A stretch of 64,000 nt of DNA from JACRLW01 sp046349595 (GTDB taxonomy: Bacteria > Planctomycetota > UBA1135 > UBA2386). Numbering within the stretch: position 1 is the stretch's first letter; each line of letters begins with the position of its first letter. The DNA lies in NCBI GenBank assembly GCA_046349595.1, contig JAXMCA010000001.1:2852001-2916000 (forward strand). The letters run 5' to 3'. Both the position numbers and the translations under genes were made by a program. Below are positions 35,719 to 44,617 of the stretch, one piece after another. The notes under the pieces were generated by a model. The model worked only from the letters and a program-made list of their open reading frames with translations, ran no database searches and was not told the DNA's origin.

Positions 35719-36483
35719 TCAACGCGGGCGGCGACCCACCGTCAACGCGCTGTTGCCCGAGACCAGGCGCACGCTGTCGACGTCCCACCAGTTGGCGAAG
35801 CCCCAGCTCCACAGCAGACCCTTGGCGGCGTTGTCCTGCACGCGCAGCGGATCCGCGGCGTTGGCCGCGGTGACCGCGGAGCTGAAGCTCAGGCCGAGAT
35901 TCCACGCGGCGAGGAAAGCGGGGAAGGCGACCGCGGCATCGGCGTGGATGCGCTTGCTGCCCGAGACCACGGCGAAGCCGGCGGTCAGCCAGCTGCTGCG
36001 GTGTGACTCGCCGTAGCACGCCGTCGAGTAGAGCGCGCGGAACTTGGCACGCCGTGCCGCGGACACGCCGTTGACGATGTCGTTCTGCACGGTCGTCATC
36101 GAGACCGTGGTGTCGCTGAACTTCACCGAACCGGAGAGTCCGTGGGTGATGAAGAACAGGTCGACGGCGACCACGCCGCTGTTGGCCGCGACGTTGTTCA
36201 GGGTCACCGGCAGGTTGGCGCGCGTCGCGCTCGATCCCTTCACTACGTGGATCGCGCGGTAGTTGAGGGCGCAGGCGGTGCGCGCCGCGGTCTCCGCTCC
36301 GAACTCGACCAGGTTGTAGAACTGGCGCTGGATCCAGCTCTGGCTCGGCGTGTCGAGGTTGGCGATGTAGACGACGAGATCGCGCTGGGAGACGCTGCAG
36401 GTGCCCTGGGCGCGCACCGGCGTGGCCAGGGTGGCGACGGCGGCGAGGGAGACGATCGAGGCGAGGCGGGCGAAGAGTTTCAT
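35719..36483 (-). CDS. Secreted putative caspase-fold (clan CD) cysteine peptidase
   Basis: A 254-residue exported protein with signal peptide at 1-25 (LASIVSLAAVATLATPVRAQ). The body has the clan CD pattern: a hydrophobic strand ending in His-Gly (VVAVDLFFITHGLSG, H114) and a second hydrophobic strand ending in Ala-Cys (FRALYSTACYGESH, C156). This spacing of about 40 residues fits caspase, gingipain and clostripain-type dyads. An Asp/Glu-binding S1 pocket cannot be read off. I do not recognise the exact family, and a loss-of-activity relative is possible. It is convergent with the subtilase gene, so the two may act on the same exported substrates, but this is inference. Confidence 0.65.
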   Translation of the reverse strand: MKLFARLASIVSLAAVATLATPVRAQGTCSVSQRDLVVYIANLDTPSQSWIQRQFYNLVEFGAETAARTACALNYRAIHVVKGSSATRANLPVTLNNVAANSGVVAVDLFFITHGLSGSVKFSDTTVSMTTVQNDIVNGVSAARRAKFRALYSTACYGESHRSSWLTAGFAVVSGSKRIHADAAVAFPAFLAAWNLGLSFSSAVTAANAADPLRVQDNAAKGLLWSWGFANWWDVDSVRLVSGNSALTVGRRPR

Positions 36484-36650
36484 GGTCGAGTCCTTGTGTT
36501 CGGAAGTGGATTTCAGGAGGGCGGCGGAAGCCGCGGTTCGCCTCCGAAGGACCGTCCGGACCGCCGCGTGACAGCGAAGCAGCGGATTCCGCGGCAGACC
36601 CCGCTGGGCAGCCTCGTTGACGGCGGGGCCGCGTTCCGGGACAAAGGGGT

Positions 36651-38492
36651 ATGTCCTTCGACTCCGTCCCTGCCGCCTTGCGCGATGCGCTGAGCCGGCG
36701 CGGCTTCACCCAGCTCACCTCGGTGCAGACCGCCGTGCTCGCCGCCGACGACGGCGCCCGCGACCTCCAGATCACCTCGCAGACCGGATCGGGCAAGACC
36801 GTCGCACTCGGCTTCGTCCTCGCCGCGGGACTGCAGTCGACGCCGCCGTCCCCGCTCGGCCCCACCACCCTGATCATCGCCCCGACGCGCGAGCTCGCGG
36901 TGCAGGTGCGCGACGAGCTGACCTGGCTGTTCGCCGACCTGCTCGCCACGCGCGTCGATTCGGTCACCGGCGGCACGCACGTCGGCGGCGAGCAGAAGCG
37001 GCTCACGCGCTGTCCGCGGGTGCTGGTCGGCACGCCGGGACGGCTGCTCGACCACGTGCGCAGCGGTGCGCTGAATCTCAGTGCGGTCACGCAGGTGGTG
37101 CTCGACGAGGCCGACCAGATGCTCGACCTCGGCTTCCGCGACGACCTGCTCGAGATCCTGGCCGCGATGCCGGAGCAGCGCCGCACCCACCTGGTGTCGG
37201 CGACCTTCCCGCCCGAGGTCCGCGAGCTGACGCGCAAGTACCAGAGCGACGCGCTGCACATCGAGGGCACCGCACTCGGCGCGGCCAACGTCGACATCGA
37301 GCACATCGTCCACTCGATCGACCCCAAGCAGCGCTACGCCGCCCTCGTCAACCTCCTGCTGCTGAGCGGCGACGAACGAACGCTGGTCTTCGTGCGCACC
37401 CGCGCCGAGACCGCGGAACTCGCCGACAAGCTGACCGCCGACGGCTTCGCCGCGCAGCCGATCAGCGGCGAGCTGTCGCAGGTGCTGCGCACGCGCACGC
37501 TGGCGGCCTTCAAGCGCGGACTGGTGACCGCGCTGATCGCGACCGACGTCGCCGCACGCGGCCTCGACATCGCCGACGTCACCACCGTGATCCACTACGA
37601 CCCGCCGACGGACGGCGCGGTCTACACGCACCGCAGCGGTCGCACCGGGCGCGCCGGCCAGAAGGGTCGCTCGGTGATGCTGACGCACAAGGGCATCGAA
37701 CGTCGCGTGCGCCGCATCCTGAACGAGGCGCGCGTCACCGCGAGCTGGAAGCCGGCGCCCGACAGCGAGACGGTGCGCGCCGCACAGAGCGTCCGCACCG
37801 AGGCCGCGCTGCGCGAAGCGCTCGCCAAGCACACGCCGAGCGCGGAGCAGAACGCGCTGGCAGCGCGCCTGCTCGGCGAGTACCCGCCTGCAGAACTCGT
37901 CGCCGGATTGCTGTGTTCACTCGCGTCCCACCAGCCGCGCGCGCCCTTCGAGGTGAAGGCGGATGCCGGTGCGCGTGAGCGTCGGATGCGTGAACCCTCC
38001 GAGCCGGGCGCGGTCGAACGCACGCAGCCCTCATCCGAGCCCCCGACGCGCGAGCGAGCGATCCGCGAGGAGTCGCGGCAGGGCGACGCCCCCTCGATCC
38101 GCTTCAAGATCAACTGGGGCGAGTCCAATGGCGCCGATCCCAAGCGCATCCTCGCGCACGTCTGTCGCCGCGGCGGGATCAGCAGCAGGGACGTCGGCGC
38201 GATCGAGATCCGTCGCCTCAACAGCTGCTTCGACGTCGCCGCCGCCGTCGCCGACGAGTTCGCCGCGCGCGTCGAGGCCCGCGACTCCCGCGATCCGCAC
38301 CTCGTGATCGTCCCCTTCCCGCGTCGCGGAACCACCCTGCGCGAGCCGGCGGCACGGGAGGAAGTCCCCGAGCGACGCCCGGAATCGACACGACCGAAGA
38401 CCATTCGCCCGATCAAGACACGCTTCGCCAAAACCAAGTTCAGCGACCGCTTCGGCAAGGGCCACAAGGCCTCCGCCTTCGACTGGAGCTGA
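36651..38492 (+). CDS. DEAD-box RNA helicase with DbpA-like C-terminal domain
   Basis: An ATP-dependent RNA helicase of 613 residues. All DEAD-box motifs are present: GFTQLTSVQ (Q motif, 18-26), SQTGSGKT (43-50), APTRELAVQV, TPGR, LDEADQML, VSATFPPE, TDVAARGLDIAD, and HRSGRTGRAGQKG. The C-terminal region after about 480 (RFKINWGESNGADPKR, then RRGGISSRDVGAIEI) matches the DbpA RNA-binding domain, which docks on 23S rRNA, so a role in ribosome assembly is likely. A charged linker of about 90 residues (400-480) separates the two. ATG 36651 follows AAAGGGG. Confidence 0.92.
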   Translation: MSFDSVPAALRDALSRRGFTQLTSVQTAVLAADDGARDLQITSQTGSGKTVALGFVLAAGLQSTPPSPLGPTTLIIAPTRELAVQVRDELTWLFADLLATRVDSVTGGTHVGGEQKRLTRCPRVLVGTPGRLLDHVRSGALNLSAVTQVVLDEADQMLDLGFRDDLLEILAAMPEQRRTHLVSATFPPEVRELTRKYQSDALHIEGTALGAANVDIEHIVHSIDPKQRYAALVNLLLLSGDERTLVFVRTRAETAELADKLTADGFAAQPISGELSQVLRTRTLAAFKRGLVTALIATDVAARGLDIADVTTVIHYDPPTDGAVYTHRSGRTGRAGQKGRSVMLTHKGIERRVRRILNEARVTASWKPAPDSETVRAAQSVRTEAALREALAKHTPSAEQNALAARLLGEYPPAELVAGLLCSLASHQPRAPFEVKADAGARERRMREPSEPGAVERTQPSSEPPTRERAIREESRQGDAPSIRFKINWGESNGADPKRILAHVCRRGGISSRDVGAIEIRRLNSCFDVAAAVADEFAARVEARDSRDPHLVIVPFPRRGTTLREPAAREEVPERRPESTRPKTIRPIKTRFAKTKFSDRFGKGHKASAFDWS

Positions 38493-38539
38493 CCGCATTC
38501 GCTATCCTCCTCGTGGCCCCGACACCGAGGAGGCAGGTC

Positions 38540-40375
38540 ATGGCGCGCGGCGCATCTTGGTTGGCGATCGGTCTCTTCTTCGCGACCCCGACCTTCGCAC
38601 AACAGCTTCGCGGAGAGGTGTTCGGCACCGTGCGCGTGCGAGGTGACGACACCGCACACGACGACTGGGCCGGCGCCAAGGTGGTCCTCGTCTCACACGC
38701 CTTCCCTTTCGACTCCCGTATCGGCGTCACGGATCGAGTCGAGTGCACGATCGACGCGCGCGGCCGCTTCCGCGCCAGCCTCCTGCTCGGACGCAACTAC
38801 TCGGCCTGGGCGTGGCACGACGCTGCCGACGGTGCTCGCTGCTTCACGAAGTTCGTCACCTCCGTCCGCGCCGGGATGTCGATCGGGCTGCAACCCGAGA
38901 CCGAGGCCCGCGCCGCGATCGCGATGATGGTCGTTGGCGTCGAGCCATGGTGCGCCGGGGGTGCCCTGCGCTGCATCGTCACCACTCCGGACGACGACCT
39001 CGATCGCGAGGAAGTGGCAATCGATCGCGATGGCATCGTCACGATGCCCCCGCTCCCGGGAGAGCGCACCGAGGTCCGCGTGGAGCAGGCAGATGGCCTG
39101 CCCATCGCACGCCACGTCTGGACGAAGGCGGAACTGCGCGATCCCGCCCAGAGGAGTCTCGACCTCGCCCCACCACACGACCACCCACTGAAGCTCACCG
39201 ATGCGCGGTCCGGTGCGCCGCTTCGGGGCGCCAGGCTGTACCGCCTGCCGACCGGTCCGGCTTTCGCCTTCGCCACGACGGATGTCGACGGAAACGCTTC
39301 GGTGACCCTGCCGCGCCCGTCCTTCGTGCGTCGCGGCTTCGCCCTGTTCGGCGACACGCTCGTGGCGCAGAGGCCGGGCTACGCTCCTGCCCTCGCACAC
39401 GGCGATTCCGCGGATGGCATCTGGGCACGCCTCTTCCCGAGCGAAGGGCTGACCGGCCGTGTCGTGCGCGGCACGCGACCTGCGAGTTGCGAAGTCACCG
39501 CCGTGCTGTTCGAGCGGGTCGACGATCAACTCCGAACCAACCAGCACGCCTACATCTGCAGCTCGACCACGACCGATGCCGCGGGCCGCTTCTCCTTCGC
39601 GAGCTGGACCGGCGATGCGCGACAGTCACGTCTCGGGCTGCTGCTGCGCCCTCCCGAGATCGACCCCGACTGCGACGCCCTGGTCGTCGATCCGATCGAT
39701 CTGCTGCACACCACCCTGAGTGGTGCCGATGTCGGGGACATCGACCTCGACGCACTGCTCGACGTGGAACTGGAAGTGCTCGAACCCGATGGCACTCCTG
39801 CGAGCTCCGCGTTGTGCCGGCGGGGGATCGGCAGAGCGTTCGGCGACTTCCACGCGGTCGAGACGCGCGCCGACATGCGCGGCCGGCTGCGCCTGCTCCT
39901 CCACGACGCCGACGTGCCGATCCACCTTTCGACGGAGTCGGGGTCGGCGCTCCTGTGCAGCATCCCCACCGGGGGGAGCGAACGAGGACGCCGCAAGGTC
40001 ACCGTCTCGCTGCATCGCAGGCGCCGGATCGAAGGACATGTGCTCTCGATGCTCGGTCACGCCATGCGCTCGCATCTCTATGAAGTCGGACAGGTGATTC
40101 CGGCGACCGGTGCAGTGGGCGCCGGAGAGCACGCCGCCGACGTGCTCCTGTCCCTCGGCATGGTTCCCGCGACGCAGTTCACCACCGATTCCGAAGGGCA
40201 CTTCGACGTGGAGGTCGAGTTCCTCGGATCGGAGGTCCAGATCCGCGCACCGTTCTTCGTCGGGAGCAACTCCGCTCGCAGGGACCAGAACCGCCTGCCT
40301 CCTCCGATCCTCACGCTGACCGCGGCGAGCCCGGCGCTCGATCTGCAGATCGTGGATCCGAGAGGGCGGCAGTGA
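38540..40375 (+). CDS. Secreted protein with carboxypeptidase-regulatory-like domains
   Basis: A 611-residue exported protein: signal peptide at 1-20 (GASWLAIGLFFATPTFAQQ). The body is made of several Ig-like carboxypeptidase-regulatory-type domains, each with the pattern of a hydrophobic strand, G-x-T-D-x-x-G-x-F: TIDARGRFRASLL, VDGNASVTLPRP, TDAAGRFSFASW, TRADMRGRLRLLL and TDSEGHFDVEVEF. Such domains stack on bacterial surfaces and bind carbohydrates or proteins. ATG 38540 follows AGGAGG at 6 nt and is preferred over the in-frame start at 38513. There is a -10-like TATCCT at 38503. No catalytic domain is seen. Confidence 0.75.
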   Translation: MARGASWLAIGLFFATPTFAQQLRGEVFGTVRVRGDDTAHDDWAGAKVVLVSHAFPFDSRIGVTDRVECTIDARGRFRASLLLGRNYSAWAWHDAADGARCFTKFVTSVRAGMSIGLQPETEARAAIAMMVVGVEPWCAGGALRCIVTTPDDDLDREEVAIDRDGIVTMPPLPGERTEVRVEQADGLPIARHVWTKAELRDPAQRSLDLAPPHDHPLKLTDARSGAPLRGARLYRLPTGPAFAFATTDVDGNASVTLPRPSFVRRGFALFGDTLVAQRPGYAPALAHGDSADGIWARLFPSEGLTGRVVRGTRPASCEVTAVLFERVDDQLRTNQHAYICSSTTTDAAGRFSFASWTGDARQSRLGLLLRPPEIDPDCDALVVDPIDLLHTTLSGADVGDIDLDALLDVELEVLEPDGTPASSALCRRGIGRAFGDFHAVETRADMRGRLRLLLHDADVPIHLSTESGSALLCSIPTGGSERGRRKVTVSLHRRRRIEGHVLSMLGHAMRSHLYEVGQVIPATGAVGAGEHAADVLLSLGMVPATQFTTDSEGHFDVEVEFLGSEVQIRAPFFVGSNSARRDQNRLPPPILTLTAASPALDLQIVDPRGRQ

Positions 40376-40411
40376 TCGGACCGAATCCGCGGCGCGGTGC
40401 GCAACAGGCCC

Positions 40412-40417
40412 TATCGT
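40412..40417 (+). promoter_or_regulatory. -10-like element TATCGT, 7 nt before start codon
   Basis: TATCGT ends 7 nt before ATG 40425. No Shine-Dalgarno exists in the 49-bp gap, so a leaderless transcript is suggested. No clear -35 is visible. Confidence 0.45.
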
Positions 40418-40424
40418 CCCGCCC

Positions 40425-41603
40425 ATGCGCGTCCTCGCGGTGCTCTCCCTCCTCCTGTCCCTCTCTCTCGCCCTCCCCGCCCAACAGAAACCCGAAGGAA
40501 CGCTGGCCCACACCAGCGCCTACGTGATCGAGAAGGGCGCGCCGACGAAGTGGACGCGCCCCGCGTTCCACTTCGATCCCAAGGTCGCGAGCGGGCGCAA
40601 GAGCGCCAAGGTCGTGGTGGTGATCTACGACCCGATCCTCGAGAAGGAGGGCGGCAAGCGGCTGACCGAGTACCTCCACTCCGCCGATCCGGTCGAGTTC
40701 TCCAACATCCTCGTCGACGTGATCCGCGATGCGAGCTGGGGCTACATCAACTACGAGATCGTCGATGTGATCCGCGTCGACGGCTACACCAGGAAGGTCG
40801 ACGGCTTCCGCTACGACGACGACAGCTACCTCGAGGTGCGGCGCACCAAGCAGTGGCAGCCGTCCACCACGTCGTACCGCGCGGTGATGGAGGAGAACCA
40901 CCTCGTCGAGCGCTTCCAGAAGGAGGGCATCACCGAGATGTGGCTGTGGGGCGCCGACGGCTTCCACTTCGACGAGTTCGCGTTCTACGTCCCCCACCGC
41001 TACGAGCGCTTCGGTCCCACCGACAACGAGTGGCTCTACCGCCCCTACGACATCCCCGAGGAACTCGGTCGCACCACCTGGGTGATGGGTTTCAACGTCG
41101 AGGTCGGCGCGGACAACATGATCCACAGCTACGTGCACCGCGTGGAGAGCATCATGGCTCTCGCCTACGGCGACGGCATCTGGGACCCGCAGACGCGCCG
41201 CGATCCGTGGAACGTGTTCACCTTCCTCGAGATGGATGCGCCGGGGAACCCGTCGATGGTCGGCAACTGCCACGTGCCGCCCAACGGGCAGCAGGGCTAC
41301 GACTACGACAACAAGCGTCGCGTGCAGAGCTTCGCCGACAACTGGGCCAGGTATCCCGACTTGCGCGGCGAACCGCACACTCTGTCGAGCTGGAGCTGGG
41401 GCAAGAACCAGTTCGGCTACATGCGCTGGATCCTCGGTCACCTGCCGAAGGGGCCGGGCCAGACGCAGTGGGGCTACGACAACTGGTGGGTCTACGTCGC
41501 CAACACCGACGGCGACCTCCCCGACTGGACACCCCCGGAGCCGGGCAAGCTGCAACTGCCCGAGGGCTATCCGGCGCCGAAGGCCGACGGCGCGAAGCGC
41601 TGA
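40425..41603 (+). CDS. Secreted Trp/Tyr-rich protein of unknown family
   Basis: A 392-residue exported protein with a clear signal peptide at 1-20 (VLAVLSLLLSLSLALPAQQ). The rest is soluble, very rich in Trp, Tyr and Asp, and has no repeats: KVVVVIYDPILEKEGGKR, NYEIVDVIRVDGYTRKVDG, EMWLWGADGFHFDEFAFYVP, NVFTFLEMDAPGNPSMVGNC and WILGHLPKGPGQTQWGYDN. I do not recognise a known enzyme family with certainty. The conserved look of the WLWG-DGF and H/D/E-containing segments suggests an enzyme or a sugar-binding protein, but no active site can be assigned. The neighbours give no clue. Confidence 0.72.
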   Translation: MRVLAVLSLLLSLSLALPAQQKPEGTLAHTSAYVIEKGAPTKWTRPAFHFDPKVASGRKSAKVVVVIYDPILEKEGGKRLTEYLHSADPVEFSNILVDVIRDASWGYINYEIVDVIRVDGYTRKVDGFRYDDDSYLEVRRTKQWQPSTTSYRAVMEENHLVERFQKEGITEMWLWGADGFHFDEFAFYVPHRYERFGPTDNEWLYRPYDIPEELGRTTWVMGFNVEVGADNMIHSYVHRVESIMALAYGDGIWDPQTRRDPWNVFTFLEMDAPGNPSMVGNCHVPPNGQQGYDYDNKRRVQSFADNWARYPDLRGEPHTLSSWSWGKNQFGYMRWILGHLPKGPGQTQWGYDNWWVYVANTDGDLPDWTPPEPGKLQLPEGYPAPKADGAKR

Positions 41604-41663
41604 GCACGGCAATTCGGCACCCGACCGAACTTCCGAGCGCGGACGCGGCACCAACCCCGCAGG

Positions 41664-42209
41664 ATGCCGCCGTCGACCCGCATGCAGGAACAGGACCTCG
41701 CCTCGCTGAGCGCGACGACCGTCGCCCGCGTGCAACGACTCGCGCAGCGCCTGTGCGGACCTGACGCGGAGGACGCGCTGCAGGAGGTGCACCGCGAGAT
41801 CACGCGGTCGCTGCCCGGATTCCGCGGGGAGAGCGCACCGACGACCTGGGCGCACCGCATCGCCGTGCGCACGATCGCGCGGCAGGCACAGCGGCGTCGC
41901 CGCCGGGCCCTGCAAGAGCCGCGCGCGAGCGAACTCGATCCGACCCTCGATCCGAACGCCGTCGCCGACTTCCGCGACGAACCCTTCACTAGGCTGGTGG
42001 AGGCGGAACGCGCGCGACGCGTGCGCTCCGCGATCGACGCGCTGTCACCGCCGCTGCGCGACGTGCTGGTGCTGCGCGTCCTCGAGGAACTCAGCTACAC
42101 CGAGATCGCCGACGCGCTCGGCCTGCCGCTCGGCACCGTGAAGTCGCGCATCGCGGCAGCGACGCTGCGCCTCGCCGAACACCTGCAACGAGGAGGAGAT
42201 GCACCGTGA
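41664..42209 (+). CDS. ECF-type RNA polymerase sigma factor
   Basis: A 181-residue extracytoplasmic-function sigma factor. The sigma-2 region is at about 15-70 (LCGPDAEDALQEVHREITRSL, WAHRIAVRTIARQAQRRRR) and sigma-4 at about 120-175 (LSPPLRDVLVLRVLEELSYTEIADALGLPLGTVKSRIAAATLRLAEHL, which reads as helix-turn-helix). An Arg-rich linker lies between. The start may be ATG 41664 or ATG 41682. The stop overlaps the GTG start of the membrane protein downstream (GTGA at 42206-42209), the classic arrangement with an anti-sigma factor. Confidence 0.92.
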   Translation: MPPSTRMQEQDLASLSATTVARVQRLAQRLCGPDAEDALQEVHREITRSLPGFRGESAPTTWAHRIAVRTIARQAQRRRRRALQEPRASELDPTLDPNAVADFRDEPFTRLVEAERARRVRSAIDALSPPLRDVLVLRVLEELSYTEIADALGLPLGTVKSRIAAATLRLAEHLQRGGDAP

Positions 42210-43555
42210 GTGAATCCGAACCGCGCGTCGACGACGCGACCCTCGTCGCATGGATCGACAACGAACTCGACGAGGCCACCTCTGCCGATCTGCGAAACGC
42301 CCTGCGCGATTCTCCCGAACTGCAGAGCCGCGAGGCGATGCTTCGGGCAGCCCGGCGTCTCGCCGCGATCGAACTGCACCGCGACCAGACCCGAGGAGGA
42401 GCCGCGACGGTGCGTCGCCGTCATCGATTCGAGGTCCTGTGGGTGACGGCCGCGCTCGCACTCCTCGCCCTGGTGTTCGCGCTCGCACGCCGCACGCCGG
42501 TCGAGGATCCGGCGAGCAAGGCGGAGAACCGCTGGCTGCGCCTGCGCGTCGACGCGGTGCGCCCGACCTGGACACCCTTCTCGGCCATCGCCTTCGATCT
42601 CGTCGGCGAGGCCACGACGACGACGCCCTGTCGCGTGGTCGCGCGCGGCCTCGACGAGGAGGACACGCGCGTCATCGAGCGCTGGCGCCAGGAGACCGCC
42701 GGCGACGGCGTGCCGCTGGTCCTCGACGCCGAGATCCTGGATCCGTCCGGAGCCCGGCACCGCGGGAAGGTGCCGGGCGCGGCCGCGGAGTTCACTGCGC
42801 AGGGCGGACGCCTGCGCGTCGCGCTCACCGACGTCGTCGTGCCCTCGCATGGGATCTGCCCGCTGTTCTGCGGACGACCGACCGAGGACGGCCTCGAGGA
42901 GGACTTCATCTGGCCGTTCCGGCAGGGACTGTCGCCGACGCGCGACGGCAGGCACGGCTTCGTCCCCGAGGTCTGCGGCGATTGGCGCATCCGCTTCGAG
43001 CTGCGCACGATCCTCCCGGAAGGCGAGTCCCAAGCACTGCGCATGGCCGAGCCGCTCGCGGTGGAGATCGGCTTCCGCATCGAGGGCGTGATCGGCGAAG
43101 ACGGTGCGGACGCGGACGGATTGCGCGCGCGCCTCGTCGTCGCGCAGCGCGAGGTCCTCTCGGCGGGTCCGGTGATCGCGCTGCAGCTCGAGAACCGTTC
43201 CGACCGCCCACGCGCGTTCAACGTGGTCGGCACCACACTCGCCCCGATTCCGCAGCCGCTGCACATGGACCTGCTCGTCGACGGCGCGATCTGGACCCAG
43301 CGCACGGACCTCGGCGTGGTGATCCCTGCGGAGATCGGCTTCGTCCCGCTCGGTGCCGGCGAGCGACGCAGCATCGTGATCAGCGCCGACTACTGGCGTC
43401 TGGACGGCAAGCGTCTCGCCGATCTGCCCGGTCGCCACAGCATCGCCATCCGCTTCCGCTTCACGCCGACGACCTGGGTCGGCGACGGCCGCGACCTGTG
43501 GATGGGCAGCGTCGAGACGGCTCCGGTGGAGATCGAGGTGCGCAAGCACGATTGA
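42206..43555 (+). CDS. Anti-sigma-factor-like membrane protein with large extracytoplasmic domain
   Basis: A 449-residue single-pass membrane protein. Residues 1-70 are a small cytoplasmic part of the anti-sigma type (VAWIDNELDEATSADLRNAL, ending in an RRRHR stop-transfer). The membrane helix is at 75-92 (VLWVTAALALLALVFAL). Residues 93-449 are extracytoplasmic, beta-rich and lack repeats; the middle contains FCGRPTEDGLEEDFIWPF. It presumably holds the sigma factor inactive until an outside signal arrives; the cytoplasmic domain resembles RseA/FecR-type anti-sigmas only loosely, by position and length. Its GTG start overlaps the sigma stop. PrsW follows 88 bp downstream. Confidence 0.78.
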   Translation: MSESEPRVDDATLVAWIDNELDEATSADLRNALRDSPELQSREAMLRAARRLAAIELHRDQTRGGAATVRRRHRFEVLWVTAALALLALVFALARRTPVEDPASKAENRWLRLRVDAVRPTWTPFSAIAFDLVGEATTTTPCRVVARGLDEEDTRVIERWRQETAGDGVPLVLDAEILDPSGARHRGKVPGAAAEFTAQGGRLRVALTDVVVPSHGICPLFCGRPTEDGLEEDFIWPFRQGLSPTRDGRHGFVPEVCGDWRIRFELRTILPEGESQALRMAEPLAVEIGFRIEGVIGEDGADADGLRARLVVAQREVLSAGPVIALQLENRSDRPRAFNVVGTTLAPIPQPLHMDLLVDGAIWTQRTDLGVVIPAEIGFVPLGAGERRSIVISADYWRLDGKRLADLPGRHSIAIRFRFTPTTWVGDGRDLWMGSVETAPVEIEVRKHD

Positions 43556-43643
43556 CGACATCCGGCAGCCCCCGTCGCAAGGGCGGCAGGCGACAGGCTG
43601 CAGCGACGCGGCGGCTCGCGCCGATCCTCCACGCGGCCCCCCG

Positions 43644-44342
43644 ATGCAGATCCTGGCACAGCTCGCGTGCACCTTCGCACCGATCCTGTTCTGGTTCGTG
43701 TGGATCCGCCGCCAGGATCGCGCGCAACCCGAACCGGCCCATCTGGTACTGCGGTGCTACCTGCTCGGCGCGCTGAGCACGCTGCTGGTGCTGGCGCTGC
43801 GCACTCCCCTCGAATCGCTCCTGCTCGGCGACGGCGTGGCGCTGTCGCGCGCGCGCGAGGCCTTCCTGCTGACGGCGCCGCTCGAGGAGATCTGCAAACT
43901 CGCCGTCGTCGCCGTCGCGGTCGCCTGGCACCGCGCCTTCGACGAGGTGCTCGACGGCATCGTCTACGGCGCCTGCGCCGCGCTCGGCTTCGCGACCGTC
44001 GAGAACCTGCTCTACGTCTTCGCCGAGCACGATCCCGCGCTCGCCGCGCTGCGCGGCTTCACCGCCACGCTCGCCCACGTCGCGAGCAGCGGGATCGCGG
44101 GTCTCGGCCTCGCGGTCGCGAGGACGAGGCGTGGCACGCACGGCATCTCCGCACTCCTGCTGTGCACGGTCTGTGCGATCCTCCTGCACGGCGCCTATGA
44201 CTTCGGCCTCGCGCTCCCCGACCGCGCCGCACGTGCGGCACTGGTGGTCGTGCTGCCGCTGACCTTCGTCGTCCTCGGCCTCGCCCTGCGCACCGCACAG
44301 GCGAGCGGACGGCGCTGCGCGGGCATGCGTCACTCGCGCTAG
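43644..44342 (+). CDS. PrsW-type membrane metalloprotease
   Basis: A 232-residue polytopic protein of the PrsW family. PrsW proteases make the first cut in membrane anti-sigma factors, e.g. RsiW in Bacillus. Motifs: APLEEICKL (EExxK), GFATVENLLY, HVASSGIAG with a conserved His, and LHGAYDF with a third His, all in or near membrane segments as required. About seven hydrophobic helices span the protein. It is downstream of a sigma factor and anti-sigma pair, so it is likely to control release of that sigma factor. The plausible substrate is the protein encoded at 42206-43555. It is convergent with a small ORF that overlaps its stop. Confidence 0.88.
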   Translation: MQILAQLACTFAPILFWFVWIRRQDRAQPEPAHLVLRCYLLGALSTLLVLALRTPLESLLLGDGVALSRAREAFLLTAPLEEICKLAVVAVAVAWHRAFDEVLDGIVYGACAALGFATVENLLYVFAEHDPALAALRGFTATLAHVASSGIAGLGLAVARTRRGTHGISALLLCTVCAILLHGAYDFGLALPDRAARAALVVVLPLTFVVLGLALRTAQASGRRCAGMRHSR

Positions 44343-44464
44343 GACGTCGCGGCCGCACGTGCTCCGCGCAGTTGCAGGGCCGCGCGGATCCCGGCGATCG
44401 ACACCACGATCAGGATCCAGGCACGGGCGCGGTCGACGCGCCCTGACCCGGTCGCTGGCCGCAT
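44339..44464 (-). CDS. Possible small membrane protein (41 residues)
   Basis: A short minus-strand frame encodes MRPATGSGRVDRARAW, then a hydrophobic stretch ILIVVSIAGIRAALQL and a basic end. It overlaps the PrsW stop by a few bases. It could be a small membrane protein or the last remnant of a larger gene, since it lies just downstream of the large sigma-fusion gene in the region cut off by the IS630 insertion. No Shine-Dalgarno is convincing. The other 155 bp of the gap (44465-44620) show nothing more. Confidence 0.3.
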   Translation of the reverse strand: MRPATGSGRVDRARAWILIVVSIAGIRAALQLRGARAAATS

Positions 44465-44617
44465 CGCCCGAGTTCGCGCGCGTGCCTGCGCGCGGCGCAA
44501 CGCATGCTCAGCTCCTGGTGTGCTGCGGTCCGCTCCTCACCCGATCCCGCTCCGTGCGTCGTGGCATGCTCCGGAGCCGTCCCTCCCGCACGACGGCGCG
44601 GAAACCAGGGCGTCGAC

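Noticed and set aside
42206..43555. Calling the membrane protein a proven anti-sigma factor
   Set aside because: Only the position, topology and short N-terminus support it; no zinc-binding HxxxCxxC motif is present, so the name is kept as 'anti-sigma-like'.
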